55,669 nt of DNA from JAAZNV01 sp035358315 (lineage in GTDB: Bacteria > Patescibacteriota > WWE3 > UBA101185 > UBA10185): assembly GCA_035358315.1 (NCBI GenBank), contig DAOPPB010000002.1, forward strand, positions 1-55,669, read 5' to 3'. The notes under the pieces are model-generated. The model ran no database searches, was not told the DNA's origin, and was given only the letters and a program-made list of their open reading frames with translations. The position numbers were made by a program, and so were the translations under genes. This document shows, in pieces, positions 33,393 through 44,400 of the stretch (position 1 is its first letter; each line of letters starts with the position of its first letter).

Positions 33393-34571
33393 TTAAGCGA
33401 TAACCTTAGTTACAACTCCGTGGCCAACAGTGCTACCCCCTTCTCTTATAGCAAATCTCATTCCTTCTTCCAAAGCGACAGGTGTGATGAGCTTGACTGT
33501 CATTTTAACGTTATCTCCGGGGAGAACCATTTCAACTCCTTCCGGGAGAGAAACTTCACCGGTAACATCTGTCGTTCTGATATAGAATTGAGGTCTGTAT
33601 CCGGAGAAGAATGGCTTGTGTCTACCTCCCTCCTCTTTGGAAAGAACGTAGACCTCTGCTTCAAATTCCACATGAGGCTTTACTGTTCCCGGTTTCGCAA
33701 GAACCTGACCTCTTTCAACATCCGTTCTTTCAATCCCTCTCAATAAAACTCCGACATTATCTCCCGCTTGACCCTGTTTAAGAGACTTCTTAAACATCTC
33801 TATACCCGTGACAATTGTTTTCTTTGTATCTCTTATACCTACTATTTCAACCTCATCATTTATATTTACAACACCTCTTTCAATTCTCCCTGTAACAACA
33901 GTACCTCTTCCAGAAATTGTAAAAACGTCTTCAATCGGCATTAAGAAAGGTTTATCCAAATCCCTCTGGGGAGTGGGAATAAACTCATCAACAGCCTTCA
34001 TTAACTCTTCTATCTGTTTTGCCGCTTCAGGATCTCCCTCCAAAGCTTTCAGAGCGGAACCTCTTATTACAGGAGTTGTATCTCCGGGAAATCCATATTT
34101 ATTCAAAAGCTCCCTTATCTCCAACTCCACAAGATCTAAGATCTCCTTATCCTGAACCATATCGCATTTATTCATAAAAACAACAATTGCGGGAACATTA
34201 ACTTGCCTTGCAAGCAGTATATGCTCTCTTGTCTGAGGCATGGGGCCATCAGGCGCTGAAACAACTAATATAGCTCCATCCATCTGAGCAGCTCCGGTTA
34301 TCATATTTTTGATGTAGTCTTTATGTCCAGGAGCGTCTATATGGGCATAGTGTCTCTTCTCGGTCTCGTACTCAACATGGGTGATATTAATAGTTATACC
34401 CCTCTCTTTTTCCTCCAGAGCGTTATCAATACTATCAAACGCCCTAAAATTGGCTAGACCTTTGTCAGCCAATACTTTCGTAATGGCCGAAGTTAAAGTA
34501 GTTTTACCATGGTCAACGTGACCGATAGTACCTATATTTAAATGTTCTTTGTTTCTTACAAATTCCGGCAT
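33393..34571 (-). CDS. tuf: Elongation factor Tu
   Basis: 392 residues from the ATG at 34569-34571 (MPEFVRNKEHLNIGTIG), with AAAGGAAA upstream. The frame extends 29 codons further without family support. GHVDHGKTT (P-loop), DAPGHKDY (switch 2, where most bacteria have DCPGHADY), NKCDMV and domain II/III blocks such as RGTVVTGRIERG are complete. EF-Tu carries aminoacyl-tRNA to the ribosome. A single copy is seen, after fusA as in the str operon. Confidence 0.97.
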   Translation of the reverse strand: MPEFVRNKEHLNIGTIGHVDHGKTTLTSAITKVLADKGLANFRAFDSIDNALEEKERGITINITHVEYETEKRHYAHIDAPGHKDYIKNMITGAAQMDGAILVVSAPDGPMPQTREHILLARQVNVPAIVVFMNKCDMVQDKEILDLVELEIRELLNKYGFPGDTTPVIRGSALKALEGDPEAAKQIEELMKAVDEFIPTPQRDLDKPFLMPIEDVFTISGRGTVVTGRIERGVVNINDEVEIVGIRDTKKTIVTGIEMFKKSLKQGQAGDNVGVLLRGIERTDVERGQVLAKPGTVKPHVEFEAEVYVLSKEEGGRHKPFFSGYRPQFYIRTTDVTGEVSLPEGVEMVLPGDNVKMTVKLITPVALEEGMRFAIREGGSTVGHGVVTKVIA

Positions 34572-34722
34572 TTTAAATTTCCTTTCGGTAAATAAATTAC
34601 TTTGTACGGCCAAAACAATATATTCTGCACGTTTGCGAAAGTTCTTTAAAATTTTCAAGAACGCTCGCTTCCGTTCGGAATTATATTGCCTCAGCCCGAA
34701 AACATTTACTAAAGCAAGTGAT

Positions 34723-34751
34723 AGTTAATCAAATTAAAATGAAAAAATCAA
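34723..34751 (-). promoter_or_regulatory. Possible sigma70-type promoter upstream of tuf
   Basis: On the minus strand TTGATT (34746-34751) is 17 bases from TTAACT (34723-34728), inside the 204-base gap between fusA and tuf. The -10 match is moderate. The rest of the gap is AT-rich with no open frame that looks real, so a leader for tuf is the likeliest content. Confidence 0.3.
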
Positions 34752-34775
34752 GACTTTTAGCACAACTGCAAATAA

Positions 34776-36863
34776 TCAATGTCTTATGTTATCTTTTGCC
34801 AAAGTTTCGGCTATGTTTGCCGGAACCTCTTCATAATGGCTCGGCTCCATGGTGAAAGAAGCCCTCCCCTGAGTGAGACCCCTAAGTTCTGTAGCATACC
34901 CGAACATTTCCGCTAAAGGAACTTTGGCGGATATTATTCTGGCGTTCCCTCTCTGTTCCGTACTTTCAATCTTTCCCCTCTTTGAAGAAAGATTACCAAT
35001 CACATCTCCCATAAACTCCTCGGGTGTTATAACCTCAACTTTCATTATAGGTTCGAGCAGGAATGTATCTGCAGCCCTTTGTGCTTCTCTCATCGCTTCA
35101 ATAGCAGCCATCTTGAAAGCCATTTCCGAAGAGTCTACCTCGTGGAAGGAACCATCAAAAAGGGTAACCTGAAAATCAACTAACGGATATCCTGCTATCA
35201 CACCGCTTTCTGCTGCCTCTTTTACTCCCTTTTCAACTGCCGGAATATATTCTCTTGGAATAACTCCTCCTACTATTTTGTCCACAAATTTTACCCCCTC
35301 TCCTCTTCCCAACGGCTCCATTTTAATTACGACATGGCCATACTGTCCTCTACCACCTGTTTGTCTGATATATTTTCCTTCTTTCTCCACAGCTTTTCTA
35401 ATTGTTTCTCTGTAAGCAACCTGCGGTCTTCCGGTGTTTATCTCCAAATTAAACTCCCTTCGCATTCTATCTACAACAATATCCAAATGAAGCTCCCCCA
35501 TTCCATATAAAAGAGTTTGCCCTGTCTCATTATTGGTTTTTACCTGTAATGTAGGATCTTCTTCTAAAAACTTCTTTATCACCTGGGACATTTTATCCCT
35601 ATCAGCTTTCGTTTTTGGCTCAATGACTATTCCTATAACCGGTTCAGAGAAGCTTATTTTCTCCAGTAATATTTTATTATCCTCGGAGCAAAGAATATCA
35701 CCGGTACCAGCTTCTAAACCCACTCCGGCAGCAATCTCTCCTGCCACAACATTTTTTATTTCCTCTCTATGATTTGCGTGCATTAAAAGTATTCTTCCTA
35801 ATCTTTCTTTCTTTCCGGAAGTCGCGTTATAAACATAAGATCCCGCACTAACGTTACCCGAATAAACTCTGAAATAAGTCAATCTTCCGACATAAGGATC
35901 TGTCTGAATTTTAAAGGCAAGAGCTGTAAAAGGGCCGTTTTCGTCCGGCTTTAAGAACACTTGCTCTCCGGTTTCGGCATTAATACCGACTACATCGGGT
36001 AAATCCTTAGGAGAGGGAAGGTAATCTATAATACCGTCTAATAACTTCTGAACCCCTTTATTAGATAGGGAAGACCCACAAAAAACAGGATAAATTTTCA
36101 CGGATACAGTTAATTTTCTCAATCCGGTCTTTATTTCCTCAATAGTAAGATCGTCTCCCCCTAGGTATTTTTCAAGCAGGACATCATCGGACTCGGCTAC
36201 TTTTTCAACCAAAATGGATCTGTATTTTCTTGCATCTTCAAGTAAATCTTCCGGGATCTCAAATTCAACTACTTTACTACCGTCATCTCCTTCAAATCCA
36301 TATGCTTTCATTTCCACAAGGTCAACTACTCCTTTAAAACCGTTCTCTAATCCTATTGGCAACTGAACTGCCAAACCCTTATTGGTAAGCTTCTCAGAAA
36401 TAGAATTGAGAGACATATAAAAATCTCCCCCAACTTTATCCAATTTATTCACAAAAAATAACAAAGGAACATCATATTTCTGAGCCTGCCTGAAAACGGT
36501 TTCCGACTGAGGCTCTACTCCCTGAGAACCATCCAAAATAACTACTCCACCATCTAAAACTCTTAAAGACCTCTCAACCTCGGCGGTGAAATCAACATGT
36601 CCCGGTGTATCAATAATGTTTATTCTATGATCCCTCCAAAAGCAGGTAGTAGCTGCTGATTGTATTGTAATACCTCTTTCCTTTTCCTGAGCCATCCAAT
36701 CCATCTGAGTTGTCCCTTCATCTATGTCTCCGATTCTATGAGTTTTTCCGGTGTAATAAAGAATCCTTTCTGTTGTGGTGGTTTTCCCCGCATCAATATG
36801 GGCAATGATTCCAATATTTCTGATTTTCTCCAGGGGATATTTTTTATCCATTGTGTCCGACAT
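34776..36863 (-). CDS. fusA: Elongation factor G
   Basis: 695 residues. AHIDAGKTT is the P-loop, MDWMAQEKERGITI the switch-1 region, DTPGHVDF switch 2 and NKLDK the guanine-binding motif; domains II to V are complete, with the G'-type insert region, and HVDF and RGRGQYGHV near the middle. EF-G drives translocation and, with RRF, ribosome recycling. Length is normal. Its ATG is preceded by AGAGG. It follows rpsG by 14 bases. Confidence 0.97.
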   Translation of the reverse strand: MSDTMDKKYPLEKIRNIGIIAHIDAGKTTTTERILYYTGKTHRIGDIDEGTTQMDWMAQEKERGITIQSAATTCFWRDHRINIIDTPGHVDFTAEVERSLRVLDGGVVILDGSQGVEPQSETVFRQAQKYDVPLLFFVNKLDKVGGDFYMSLNSISEKLTNKGLAVQLPIGLENGFKGVVDLVEMKAYGFEGDDGSKVVEFEIPEDLLEDARKYRSILVEKVAESDDVLLEKYLGGDDLTIEEIKTGLRKLTVSVKIYPVFCGSSLSNKGVQKLLDGIIDYLPSPKDLPDVVGINAETGEQVFLKPDENGPFTALAFKIQTDPYVGRLTYFRVYSGNVSAGSYVYNATSGKKERLGRILLMHANHREEIKNVVAGEIAAGVGLEAGTGDILCSEDNKILLEKISFSEPVIGIVIEPKTKADRDKMSQVIKKFLEEDPTLQVKTNNETGQTLLYGMGELHLDIVVDRMRREFNLEINTGRPQVAYRETIRKAVEKEGKYIRQTGGRGQYGHVVIKMEPLGRGEGVKFVDKIVGGVIPREYIPAVEKGVKEAAESGVIAGYPLVDFQVTLFDGSFHEVDSSEMAFKMAAIEAMREAQRAADTFLLEPIMKVEVITPEEFMGDVIGNLSSKRGKIESTEQRGNARIISAKVPLAEMFGYATELRGLTQGRASFTMEPSHYEEVPANIAETLAKDNIRH

Positions 36864-36877
36864 TTTTTAAAACCTCT

Positions 36878-37345
36878 TTAAAACCTTGCAAAATGAGCAA
36901 AAGCCCTGTTAGCTTCGGCCATCCTATGAACTTCATCTCTCTTTTTAATAGCGTCTCCGGTATTTTGATATGCGTCATTCAAAACATCATACAGCTTTTC
37001 CACCATCGGTTTTCCTTTTTTTGACTCAGCACTTTCGACTATCCATCTTATAGCCAGAGCTTCAGCTCTATCATGTCTTAGGGGCATTGGTACCTGATAA
37101 GTAGCACCACCTACTCTTTTTGATCTTACCTCCTGCTGAGGCATAACATTTTTAACAGCCTGTTCGAATATTCTTAATCTTTCTTTTTCGTCGTCACTAA
37201 GTTTTTCCATAGAGCCATAAACTATCTTAACAGCCAAACTTTTCTTTCCTCTTTCCATAACGGTATTGATCATTCTTGAAACCACTTTAGATTTATACAC
37301 AGGATCGGGGATTACTTGTCTTTTTTTTGATCTTTTTCCTCTCAT
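36878..37345 (-). CDS. rpsG: Ribosomal protein S7
   Basis: 155 residues. RGKRSKKRQVIPDPVYKSKVV at the start, KVVSRMINTVMERGKKS and RRVGG-type block (RSKRVGGATYQVPMPL), then the C-terminal KRDEVHRMAEANRAFAHFA define S7, which nucleates the 16S 3' domain and lines the E site. Standard length. It shares base 37345 with rpsL. Confidence 0.97.
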   Translation of the reverse strand: MRGKRSKKRQVIPDPVYKSKVVSRMINTVMERGKKSLAVKIVYGSMEKLSDDEKERLRIFEQAVKNVMPQQEVRSKRVGGATYQVPMPLRHDRAEALAIRWIVESAESKKGKPMVEKLYDVLNDAYQNTGDAIKKRDEVHRMAEANRAFAHFARF

Positions 37346-37764
37346 TATTTTTTCTCCTTAACTTTCCTAACACCGTAAATTGAGCGGGAAGTTTTTCTTT
37401 TCTCAACACCTGCGAGATCTGCGGCACCCCTGACTATTTCGTATTTAATTCCCGGCAGATCCTGAACTTTTCCCCCTTTTACGATAACAACGGAGTGTTC
37501 CTGAAGGTTATGCCCTTCACCAGGAATATAGGCAGTAACTTCCCTTCCGTTTGATAACCTGACTCTGGCCACTTTTCTCAGCGCAGAATTAGGTTTTTTT
37601 GGAGTTTGCGTTCTGACCAATAAAACAACCCCCCGTTTTAACGGACTGTTATGCTTTGACACTTTTCTTCTTTTGGTGTTAAAAACCTCTTTAAGAGCCG
37701 GTGTGCCAACCTTTTTAGTTTTTCTTTTTCTACCTTTTCTAATTAGTTGATTAATAGTAGGCAT
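37345..37764 (-). CDS. rpsL: Ribosomal protein S12, Gln at the streptomycin position
   Basis: 139 residues from the ATG at 37762-37764 (MPTINQLIRKGRKRK). TPKKPNSALRKVARVRL, PGEGHNLQEHS and RGAADLAG are the decoding-site blocks. The segment that in E. coli is VKDLPG reads VQDLPG (CAG codon): Lys87 of E. coli (Lys88 in mycobacteria) is Gln, while the modified Asp88 and the first Lys of TPKKP are kept. Substitutions at that Lys are well-known causes of streptomycin resistance. The frame begins at a TTG three codons earlier, which is not needed. Confidence 0.97.
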   Translation of the reverse strand: MPTINQLIRKGRKRKTKKVGTPALKEVFNTKRRKVSKHNSPLKRGVVLLVRTQTPKKPNSALRKVARVRLSNGREVTAYIPGEGHNLQEHSVVIVKGGKVQDLPGIKYEIVRGAADLAGVEKRKTSRSIYGVRKVKEKK

Positions 37765-37765
37765 A

Positions 37766-40700
37766 TTAGTCAATTCTTGCTCTTTCCCCTGTAGGAATTA
37801 ATCTTCCGATAATTACATTTTCCTTAAGACCTAGCAGGTAATCAACCTTACCAGAGCACGCGGCTTCGGTCAACACATTACTTGTATGAATAAACGATGC
37901 CGCCGCCATCCAACTGTCAGTGTATAAAGCGGACTTAGTTATTCCAAGCATTGTAATTTTTCCCGTTGCTGGGGCGCCTCCGCTTGCAACAACCCTCTCA
38001 GTTTCTTCGTCAAATCTGGCTCTAGTAACAATTTCCCCAGCCATAAATTCCGTATCCCCGGGATCCTCAATCTTAACATGATTAAACATCTGTTTCACTA
38101 TTATCTCCAAATGTTTATCATTAATAGTTACACCCTGAGAAGCGTAGACATTCTGAATTTCTTCAATAATGTATCTTTTGGTTTCATCTACTCCCACGGT
38201 TCTGTATAAGTCGCTAAGATTTAAATTACCCGAAGTTAACTTTTGTCCTCTAGCAACAGTTTCGCCATCTCTTACCAAAATTTCCTCTACGGGATCTATT
38301 TCATATTCAACAACTTCTTCTCCCGGGTCGGATGGGATTACAACTATTTTTCTCTCGTCACCGTTTTTTTCAATTCTGACCGTACCGGAAATTTCACTCA
38401 TTACGGATAAGAATTTAGGCGCCCTGGCTTCCACAAGTTCCTCTACTCTCGGCAAACCTTGAGTTATATCTTTTCCTACAACCCCTCCCGAATGAAAGGT
38501 CTTAAGCGTAAGCTGGGTACCGGGTTCACCTATGGACTGAGCTGCCGCTACTCCTATCGCCGTACCAACTTTAACAAGTTTTCCCGTCATAAGATCAGTC
38601 CCATAGCATGTAGCACAAACACCTCTTCTGGTCTCACAATGCATCGGGGACCTAATAATTATTTTTTCAGCACCTGATTTTTCAATTAATTCGACGTCGG
38701 AGTCCGTTAACAAAGTTTTTGCTTTCACAATAACTTTCCCACCAACTTTTACATCTTTGGCCAGAACCCTTCCGACAACTCTTTCTCCGAATGTCTGAAG
38801 AAGTGTACCTTTTCCAACAGTCATTTCCCTGCCTTCATCGGTTCCGCAATCATCTTCTCTTACCAAAACATCCTGACTTACATCTACCAATCTTCTGGTT
38901 AAATATCCGGCGTCAGCTGTTTTCAAACCCTTATCAACAAGACCTTTCCTTGCACCTCTTGAGCCTATAAAATACTCGGAAGCAGATAAGCCTAATTTGA
39001 AATTTCCAAATATGGGAACTTCAACAATCTTTCCCGTAGGATCGTAAATTAATCCTTTCATACCCGCTAATTGTCTTACCTGATCTCTGGAAGCTTTCGT
39101 AGAACCTGACTTAACAAGTATCTTGACCGGATTATCTTCAGGCAAATCATCCCAAACAACTTTATCAAGATCACTAATAACCTTGTTCCATATTTCTTCG
39201 TTTTTCTTTCTCACTTCCGAACGGGTTATCAAACCTCGAGCATAAAAACCATCTACTTCTTTAACCAACTTTTTCCCTTCGTTTATCATTTCTTCACGTT
39301 CTTTTGGAATTTCTATATCGGCCAGAGAAACAGACTGACCACAAACGGTCCCGTATTTCAAACCTATATCTTTAATATCATCTATCAACTTTGAAGCAAC
39401 CTCGTTAGGTTCTTCTTTTAATACTTTCGTCAAAAGACTGGTAACTCTTTTCCTATCCATGGGTTCGTTTATATACTCATAATTCTTTGGTAAAACTTTG
39501 TTAAAAATAATTCTTCCGGGAGTTGTTTCTACGATCTTTCCTTCGATTTGTATCTTTGACAGCTGTCTCAAATCTATTTCCTTCTTCACCTCCATTGCAT
39601 ATACTAATTCTGTTTCGCCCGAGTAAACTTTATTCAAAACAGGAAGTTTTTCATCCACAGATGTTATATAGTAAACACCGAATAGCATTATGTTCGCCGG
39701 AATTGATATCGGAGCCCCGCTGGAAGGATTCAAAAGATTATTAGTAGATATAAGAACATTCTTAGCCTCTTCTATCGCCTCATCGGTCAGGGGAACATGA
39801 ACCGCCATTTGGTCACCGTCAAAATCGGCGTTAAATCCTTTACAAACGCACAGATGAAGTTTAATCGCGTTTCCTTCTATCAACTTAGGATAGAAAGCCT
39901 GAATTCCGAGTCTCCACAAAGTCGGAGCCCTGTTCAAGAGAACAGGATGTCCTTCAACTACTTCTTCCAGAATATCCCAAACCTCCGGAACCCTCGTATC
40001 AAGGAAGAACTTCGCGCTCTTTACATTCGGAGCGTATCCTCTTGCAAGTATCTCTCTTAAAACCATCGGTTTGAAAAGTTCTAACGCCATTTCCTTTGGA
40101 ATACCACATTCATCAAGCTTTAAATCGGGACCGTTTATTATGACCCCTCTCCCAGAATAATCTACCCTTTTACCCAAAAGGTTTAATCTGAATATACCTT
40201 GTTTTCCCTTTATCATATCCGCTAAAGATCGGGGTTCTTTTCCACGGGTATTTGTTCTTGCCTTCTTCCTTCTCTTGGAAGAATCCAACAATGCGTCCAC
40301 AGATTCCTGGAGCATTCTTTTTTCATTTCTCACAATTATCTCCGGCGCACCCAGATCCAAAAGTTTTTTCAATCTGTTATTTCTATTTATAAGCCTTCTA
40401 TAGAGATCATTTAAATCCGAAGTGGCAAATCTCCCGCCGTCAAGCTGAACAATCGGTCTTAAGTCCGGAGGAATTACCGGAATAACTTCCATAATCATTC
40501 TCCCCGGAGTTACACCCGATCTCCTGAATTTTTCAACGGCTACTAGTCTCTTTGATATTTTCTGAGCATTCTGACCCTTGGTTTTTTTCAGCTGATCTCT
40601 TAATTGCTCCGACAACATATTCAAGTCCAATTTATCCAAAATTGTCTTTAGAGCTCCTGCACCTGTTTCTAATTTGCAAAACTTCTCAAGATAGGAAATC

Positions 40701-41434
40701 AGAGTTATATATTCATTTTCGGAAATCACGGAATTAAGATTTACACTCTCTATTTTCTTTTGAATTAATCTAAATTTCTTCTCCTGCTCTTCAATTCTTT
40801 TTTCATAAGTAGCTGTCAATTTTTGCACCTGCTGTTTTATCTTTAATTCCTCTTCCTCAGCTTTTATGTCGTCGTGTAATTTGGAGAGGTCTTCGATTTC
40901 CTTGTTCAAAGACTTTATTTGATCGTCCATTTCTTTCTGAGCGGACGCTTTTGTCATTTCCAAATCTTTCCCAATCTGAGAAATCACTTTAACTTTGTTT
41001 TTCTCGTCAATTTCCGTAACAATAAATGAAGCAAAATACACAACCGACTCTACATTTCTGGGCGTAAGATCAAGAAGCAAAGCCATGTTTGACGGAATGC
41101 CTTTAAAAAACCAGACATGGGCAACCGGAGAAGCAAGTTTGATGTGACCCATCCTCTCTCTTCGCACTCTATTGGTAGTTACTTCAACACCGCATTTATC
41201 ACATATAACTCCTTTGTATCTTATACCCTTGTATTTTCCACAGTAGCACTCATAATTTTTCGTGGGACCGAATATTCTCTCATCAAAAAGACCATCTCTC
41301 TCAGATTTGAAAGTTCTGTAATTTATAGTTTCCGGTTTCGTAACTTCGCCGTAAGACCAGCTTAGAATATCTTCCGTTGAAGCTAAATATATTCTTAATG
41401 CATCAAAATCTTTTAGTTTATTAATATCTCGCAT
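37766..41434 (-). CDS. rpoC: RNA polymerase beta' subunit
   Basis: 1222 residues. The N-terminal zinc finger (CYCGKYKGIRYKGVICDKCG) is followed by a long Lys/Glu-rich coiled-coil insertion at about 150-245, a feature of many Gram-positive-type beta' subunits. The catalytic NADFDGDQMAVHVPL is near residue 530. The bridge helix and trigger-loop region is intact (RQLAGMKGLIYDPTGKI, ARKGLVDKGLKTADAGYLTRR), and a second zinc site follows (CETRRGVCATCYG). The C-terminal IPTGERARID is short. No split or fusion with rpoB is seen. Confidence 0.97.
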   Translation of the reverse strand: MRDINKLKDFDALRIYLASTEDILSWSYGEVTKPETINYRTFKSERDGLFDERIFGPTKNYECYCGKYKGIRYKGVICDKCGVEVTTNRVRRERMGHIKLASPVAHVWFFKGIPSNMALLLDLTPRNVESVVYFASFIVTEIDEKNKVKVISQIGKDLEMTKASAQKEMDDQIKSLNKEIEDLSKLHDDIKAEEEELKIKQQVQKLTATYEKRIEEQEKKFRLIQKKIESVNLNSVISENEYITLISYLEKFCKLETGAGALKTILDKLDLNMLSEQLRDQLKKTKGQNAQKISKRLVAVEKFRRSGVTPGRMIMEVIPVIPPDLRPIVQLDGGRFATSDLNDLYRRLINRNNRLKKLLDLGAPEIIVRNEKRMLQESVDALLDSSKRRKKARTNTRGKEPRSLADMIKGKQGIFRLNLLGKRVDYSGRGVIINGPDLKLDECGIPKEMALELFKPMVLREILARGYAPNVKSAKFFLDTRVPEVWDILEEVVEGHPVLLNRAPTLWRLGIQAFYPKLIEGNAIKLHLCVCKGFNADFDGDQMAVHVPLTDEAIEEAKNVLISTNNLLNPSSGAPISIPANIMLFGVYYITSVDEKLPVLNKVYSGETELVYAMEVKKEIDLRQLSKIQIEGKIVETTPGRIIFNKVLPKNYEYINEPMDRKRVTSLLTKVLKEEPNEVASKLIDDIKDIGLKYGTVCGQSVSLADIEIPKEREEMINEGKKLVKEVDGFYARGLITRSEVRKKNEEIWNKVISDLDKVVWDDLPEDNPVKILVKSGSTKASRDQVRQLAGMKGLIYDPTGKIVEVPIFGNFKLGLSASEYFIGSRGARKGLVDKGLKTADAGYLTRRLVDVSQDVLVREDDCGTDEGREMTVGKGTLLQTFGERVVGRVLAKDVKVGGKVIVKAKTLLTDSDVELIEKSGAEKIIIRSPMHCETRRGVCATCYGTDLMTGKLVKVGTAIGVAAAQSIGEPGTQLTLKTFHSGGVVGKDITQGLPRVEELVEARAPKFLSVMSEISGTVRIEKNGDERKIVVIPSDPGEEVVEYEIDPVEEILVRDGETVARGQKLTSGNLNLSDLYRTVGVDETKRYIIEEIQNVYASQGVTINDKHLEIIVKQMFNHVKIEDPGDTEFMAGEIVTRARFDEETERVVASGGAPATGKITMLGITKSALYTDSWMAAASFIHTSNVLTEAACSGKVDYLLGLKENVIIGRLIPTGERARID

Positions 41435-41445
41435 GTGTGTACTCC

Positions 41446-44400
41446 TTAGGAAATTTCATCCTCCTTATCAGAATCACCTACTTCTTCCATTCCCTCTTTT
41501 TCCATATCTTCTTCGCTAAAAACAGATTCATCCTGATCTGTCAAAGCTTCTGCTTCATTCCAATTTATCTGCTTTTCTCCCTGTTTTTCCCGTTGCACAG
41601 AACCCTCTGTATTTCCTTCTTCAATACTTTCATCGCTTCCTTCTGCCGAGAAAGCTTCCAATCCCAAACCCAATCCGTTTAGTTTTCTAACCAACAATTT
41701 AAAGGTTTCCGGAACAGTCGGGCCGGGAATCTTGTTGCCCTGTATGAGAGCGCTAAAAGCTTGAACCCTTCCCATCATATCGTCAGATTTAATAGTCAAC
41801 ATCTCCTGAAGAGTGTGCGCGGCTCCATATGCCTCTAAAGCCCAAACCTCCATCTCCCCGAATCTCTGACCCCCGAACTGCGCCTTACCACCTAAAGGCT
41901 GTTGATTTATCAAAGAGTAAGGACCTGTGGATCTGGCATGTATTTTTTCTTCCGACATATGAATAAGTTTCAAAATATATGCGTCACCAACAACTATTTC
42001 GTTATGGTAATATTCCCCCGTTCTTCCATCTATAAGTTTCATCTTCCCACTGGCAGGATAACCCGCTCTTTTTAACTCCTCCACAAGCTTATCTTCCGGA
42101 ATTCTTTGAAGAGAGGGGATTTCGTAGAACTTGTTTAATTTCCTTCCCGCAGCTCCGAGAGAAGCTTCAAGTATCTGACCAACGTTCATCCTTTTCAGCA
42201 CCGCTTCCGAAGAAAATATTATATCGACGGATGTTCCGTCAGGAAGCATCGGCATGTCCACAGCAGGTACTACAGCAGAAATAACACCTTTATTTCCATG
42301 TCTTCCGGCAAGTTTATCTCCGATTTCAATTTTCTTCTGCTGAGCAACATAAACCGTTATTTTTTCTATAGTACCGGCCGGTAAAGATTCGTTATCTTCT
42401 TTTGTAACCGATTTAATACCTATAACAACACCGTGCTCACCATGAGGCATTCTCAGAGAAGTGTCCCTCACATCTTTAGCTTTCTCACCAAATATCGCCC
42501 TCAGTAGTCTTTCCTCGGACGTAAGATCCACCTCACCCTTCGGAGCAACTTTTCCGACCAGAACATCTCCCGACTTTACCTTTGACCCTACCGCTACAAT
42601 TCCTCTTTCATCCAAACTTCGCAGACTATCTTCCGAAACATTAGGTATATCTCTTGTGATTTCCTCGGGACCCAATTTTGTTTCCTGAACCGAAACGGAA
42701 TAATCCTGAATATGAATTGAGGTTAAAACATCTTCCTTAACTATTCGATCCGAAATGACTATTCCATCTTCATACTCCAATCCCTCGTATATCATGTAAG
42801 CAACCTTCATATTTGTACCTATGGCTATTTCTCCCTCATCAACCGCCGGTCCTTCTACCAGAATATCTCCCTTTTTGACTCTCTGCCCTGTTGTTACTTT
42901 CACTATCTGATTATAATTAGTCTCATTATTTGTTTGAATAAATTTCTTTGTGCGGTATTCGGTTTTCCTATTTTTATCGGCATATTTAACAACAACTTTA
43001 TCGGCATCAGCGTATTCAACAAGGCCGTTTCCTTCGGCCAGGATAAGCGCGTTAGTATTTCTTGCAACTTCAGCTTCAATGCCTGTTCCCACTATCGGTC
43101 TTTGAGGTTTTATCAAGGGAACAGCCTGAGACATCTGCTGTGTGGCCATAGTTATACGGGTTACCTCGTTATTCTGAACGAAAGGAACAAGACCTGCTAT
43201 AACACCCAGAACCTGCGCGGGAACAACCTCAATATATTCAGCAGTAGAAACATCTCCAAGGAAAAACTCATGACCTCTTCTCATTGGAACCTGAGAATCC
43301 AAAATATACCCCCCGTCATCTATCTCAACAGACTGGTCAGTAATATTTACATTCTCTTCATCATAAGCAGCAAGGTAAACGATCTCATCCGTAATCCTTA
43401 CTCTCCCTTTAGGGTCTTTTTCCAACTTAACATAAGGGGTCTCCAAAAACCCATATTCATTAACACGGGCGTACATCGCCATGTAATTGATAAGGCCGAC
43501 ATGAGGACCTTCCGGAGTTCTGACTGGGCATATCCTCCCGAAGTAAGAACTGTGAACATCCCTGACAGAAAAACTTGCTCTTTCCTTTGACAATCCCCCC
43601 GGTCCCAAAACCGAAAGACGTCTGATATGATCTAAAGCCGATAGCGGATTTTGCTGTTCGTGAAGCTGAGACAACTGGCCGGTCGCAAAAAACGAGTGTA
43701 TAGCCGCCGCCATAGCTCTGGGGGCTATCAGGGTTGAAGGCTCCGGAAGTTTGTCTCTGGGGGCCAAGCTCATTCTTTCTTTGATGTTTTTCTCCATCCT
43801 CAGGAAACCAACTCTTGTTTGCCACTGCAAAAGCTCACCCATACTCTTTACTCTCCTATTCCCCAAAAAATCTACATCGCTTGGATCCCCGATTCCGTTG
43901 TTAAGTTCTATAATTTTAGAAATTATCTTTATCAAATCTTCCAACTGAAGTAATCTGTGTTTGGGATCATTAGGAAAATTTAAACCGAGCGTCTGATTTA
44001 GTTTAAATCTTCCTATTGCCCCCATACTGTATCTTCGTTTATTAAAGAACATTGCGTGAACCAAAGCTTTGGCGTTTTCGATTACCAATGGTTCTCCGGG
44101 TCTCATTTTTTTGTATATTTCCAAACAGGCTTCATCAAAATTGCTTGCAGGATCTTTTGCCAAAGTTGCTTCGGTATAATTAATCTCCGGATTTGTTTCC
44201 ACACCAACAAATACTTTTCTTATATCGTCATCGCTTTCCAATCCGAATACTCTGAGCAAAGTTGTAGCTGTTATTTTTCTCTTTCTGTCTATTCTGAGAG
44301 ATATGACTCCCGTTCTTGAAGTTTCAAACTCCAACCAAACTCCACTCCTCGGAATCACTATGGCCCCAGACAAAAATTGTCCCGTAACGGGAGAAATCTC

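Noticed and set aside
34680..34700. CGGGCTGAG in the fusA-tuf gap as a fifth copy of the palindrome
   Set aside because: Only nine bases match and the second arm is absent; a chance match of this length is expected in a window of this size.
42934..43590. Plus-strand open frame of 218 residues inside rpoB
   Set aside because: It is antisense to a highly conserved part of rpoB, has no recognisable domain, and is explained by codon bias of the opposite strand.
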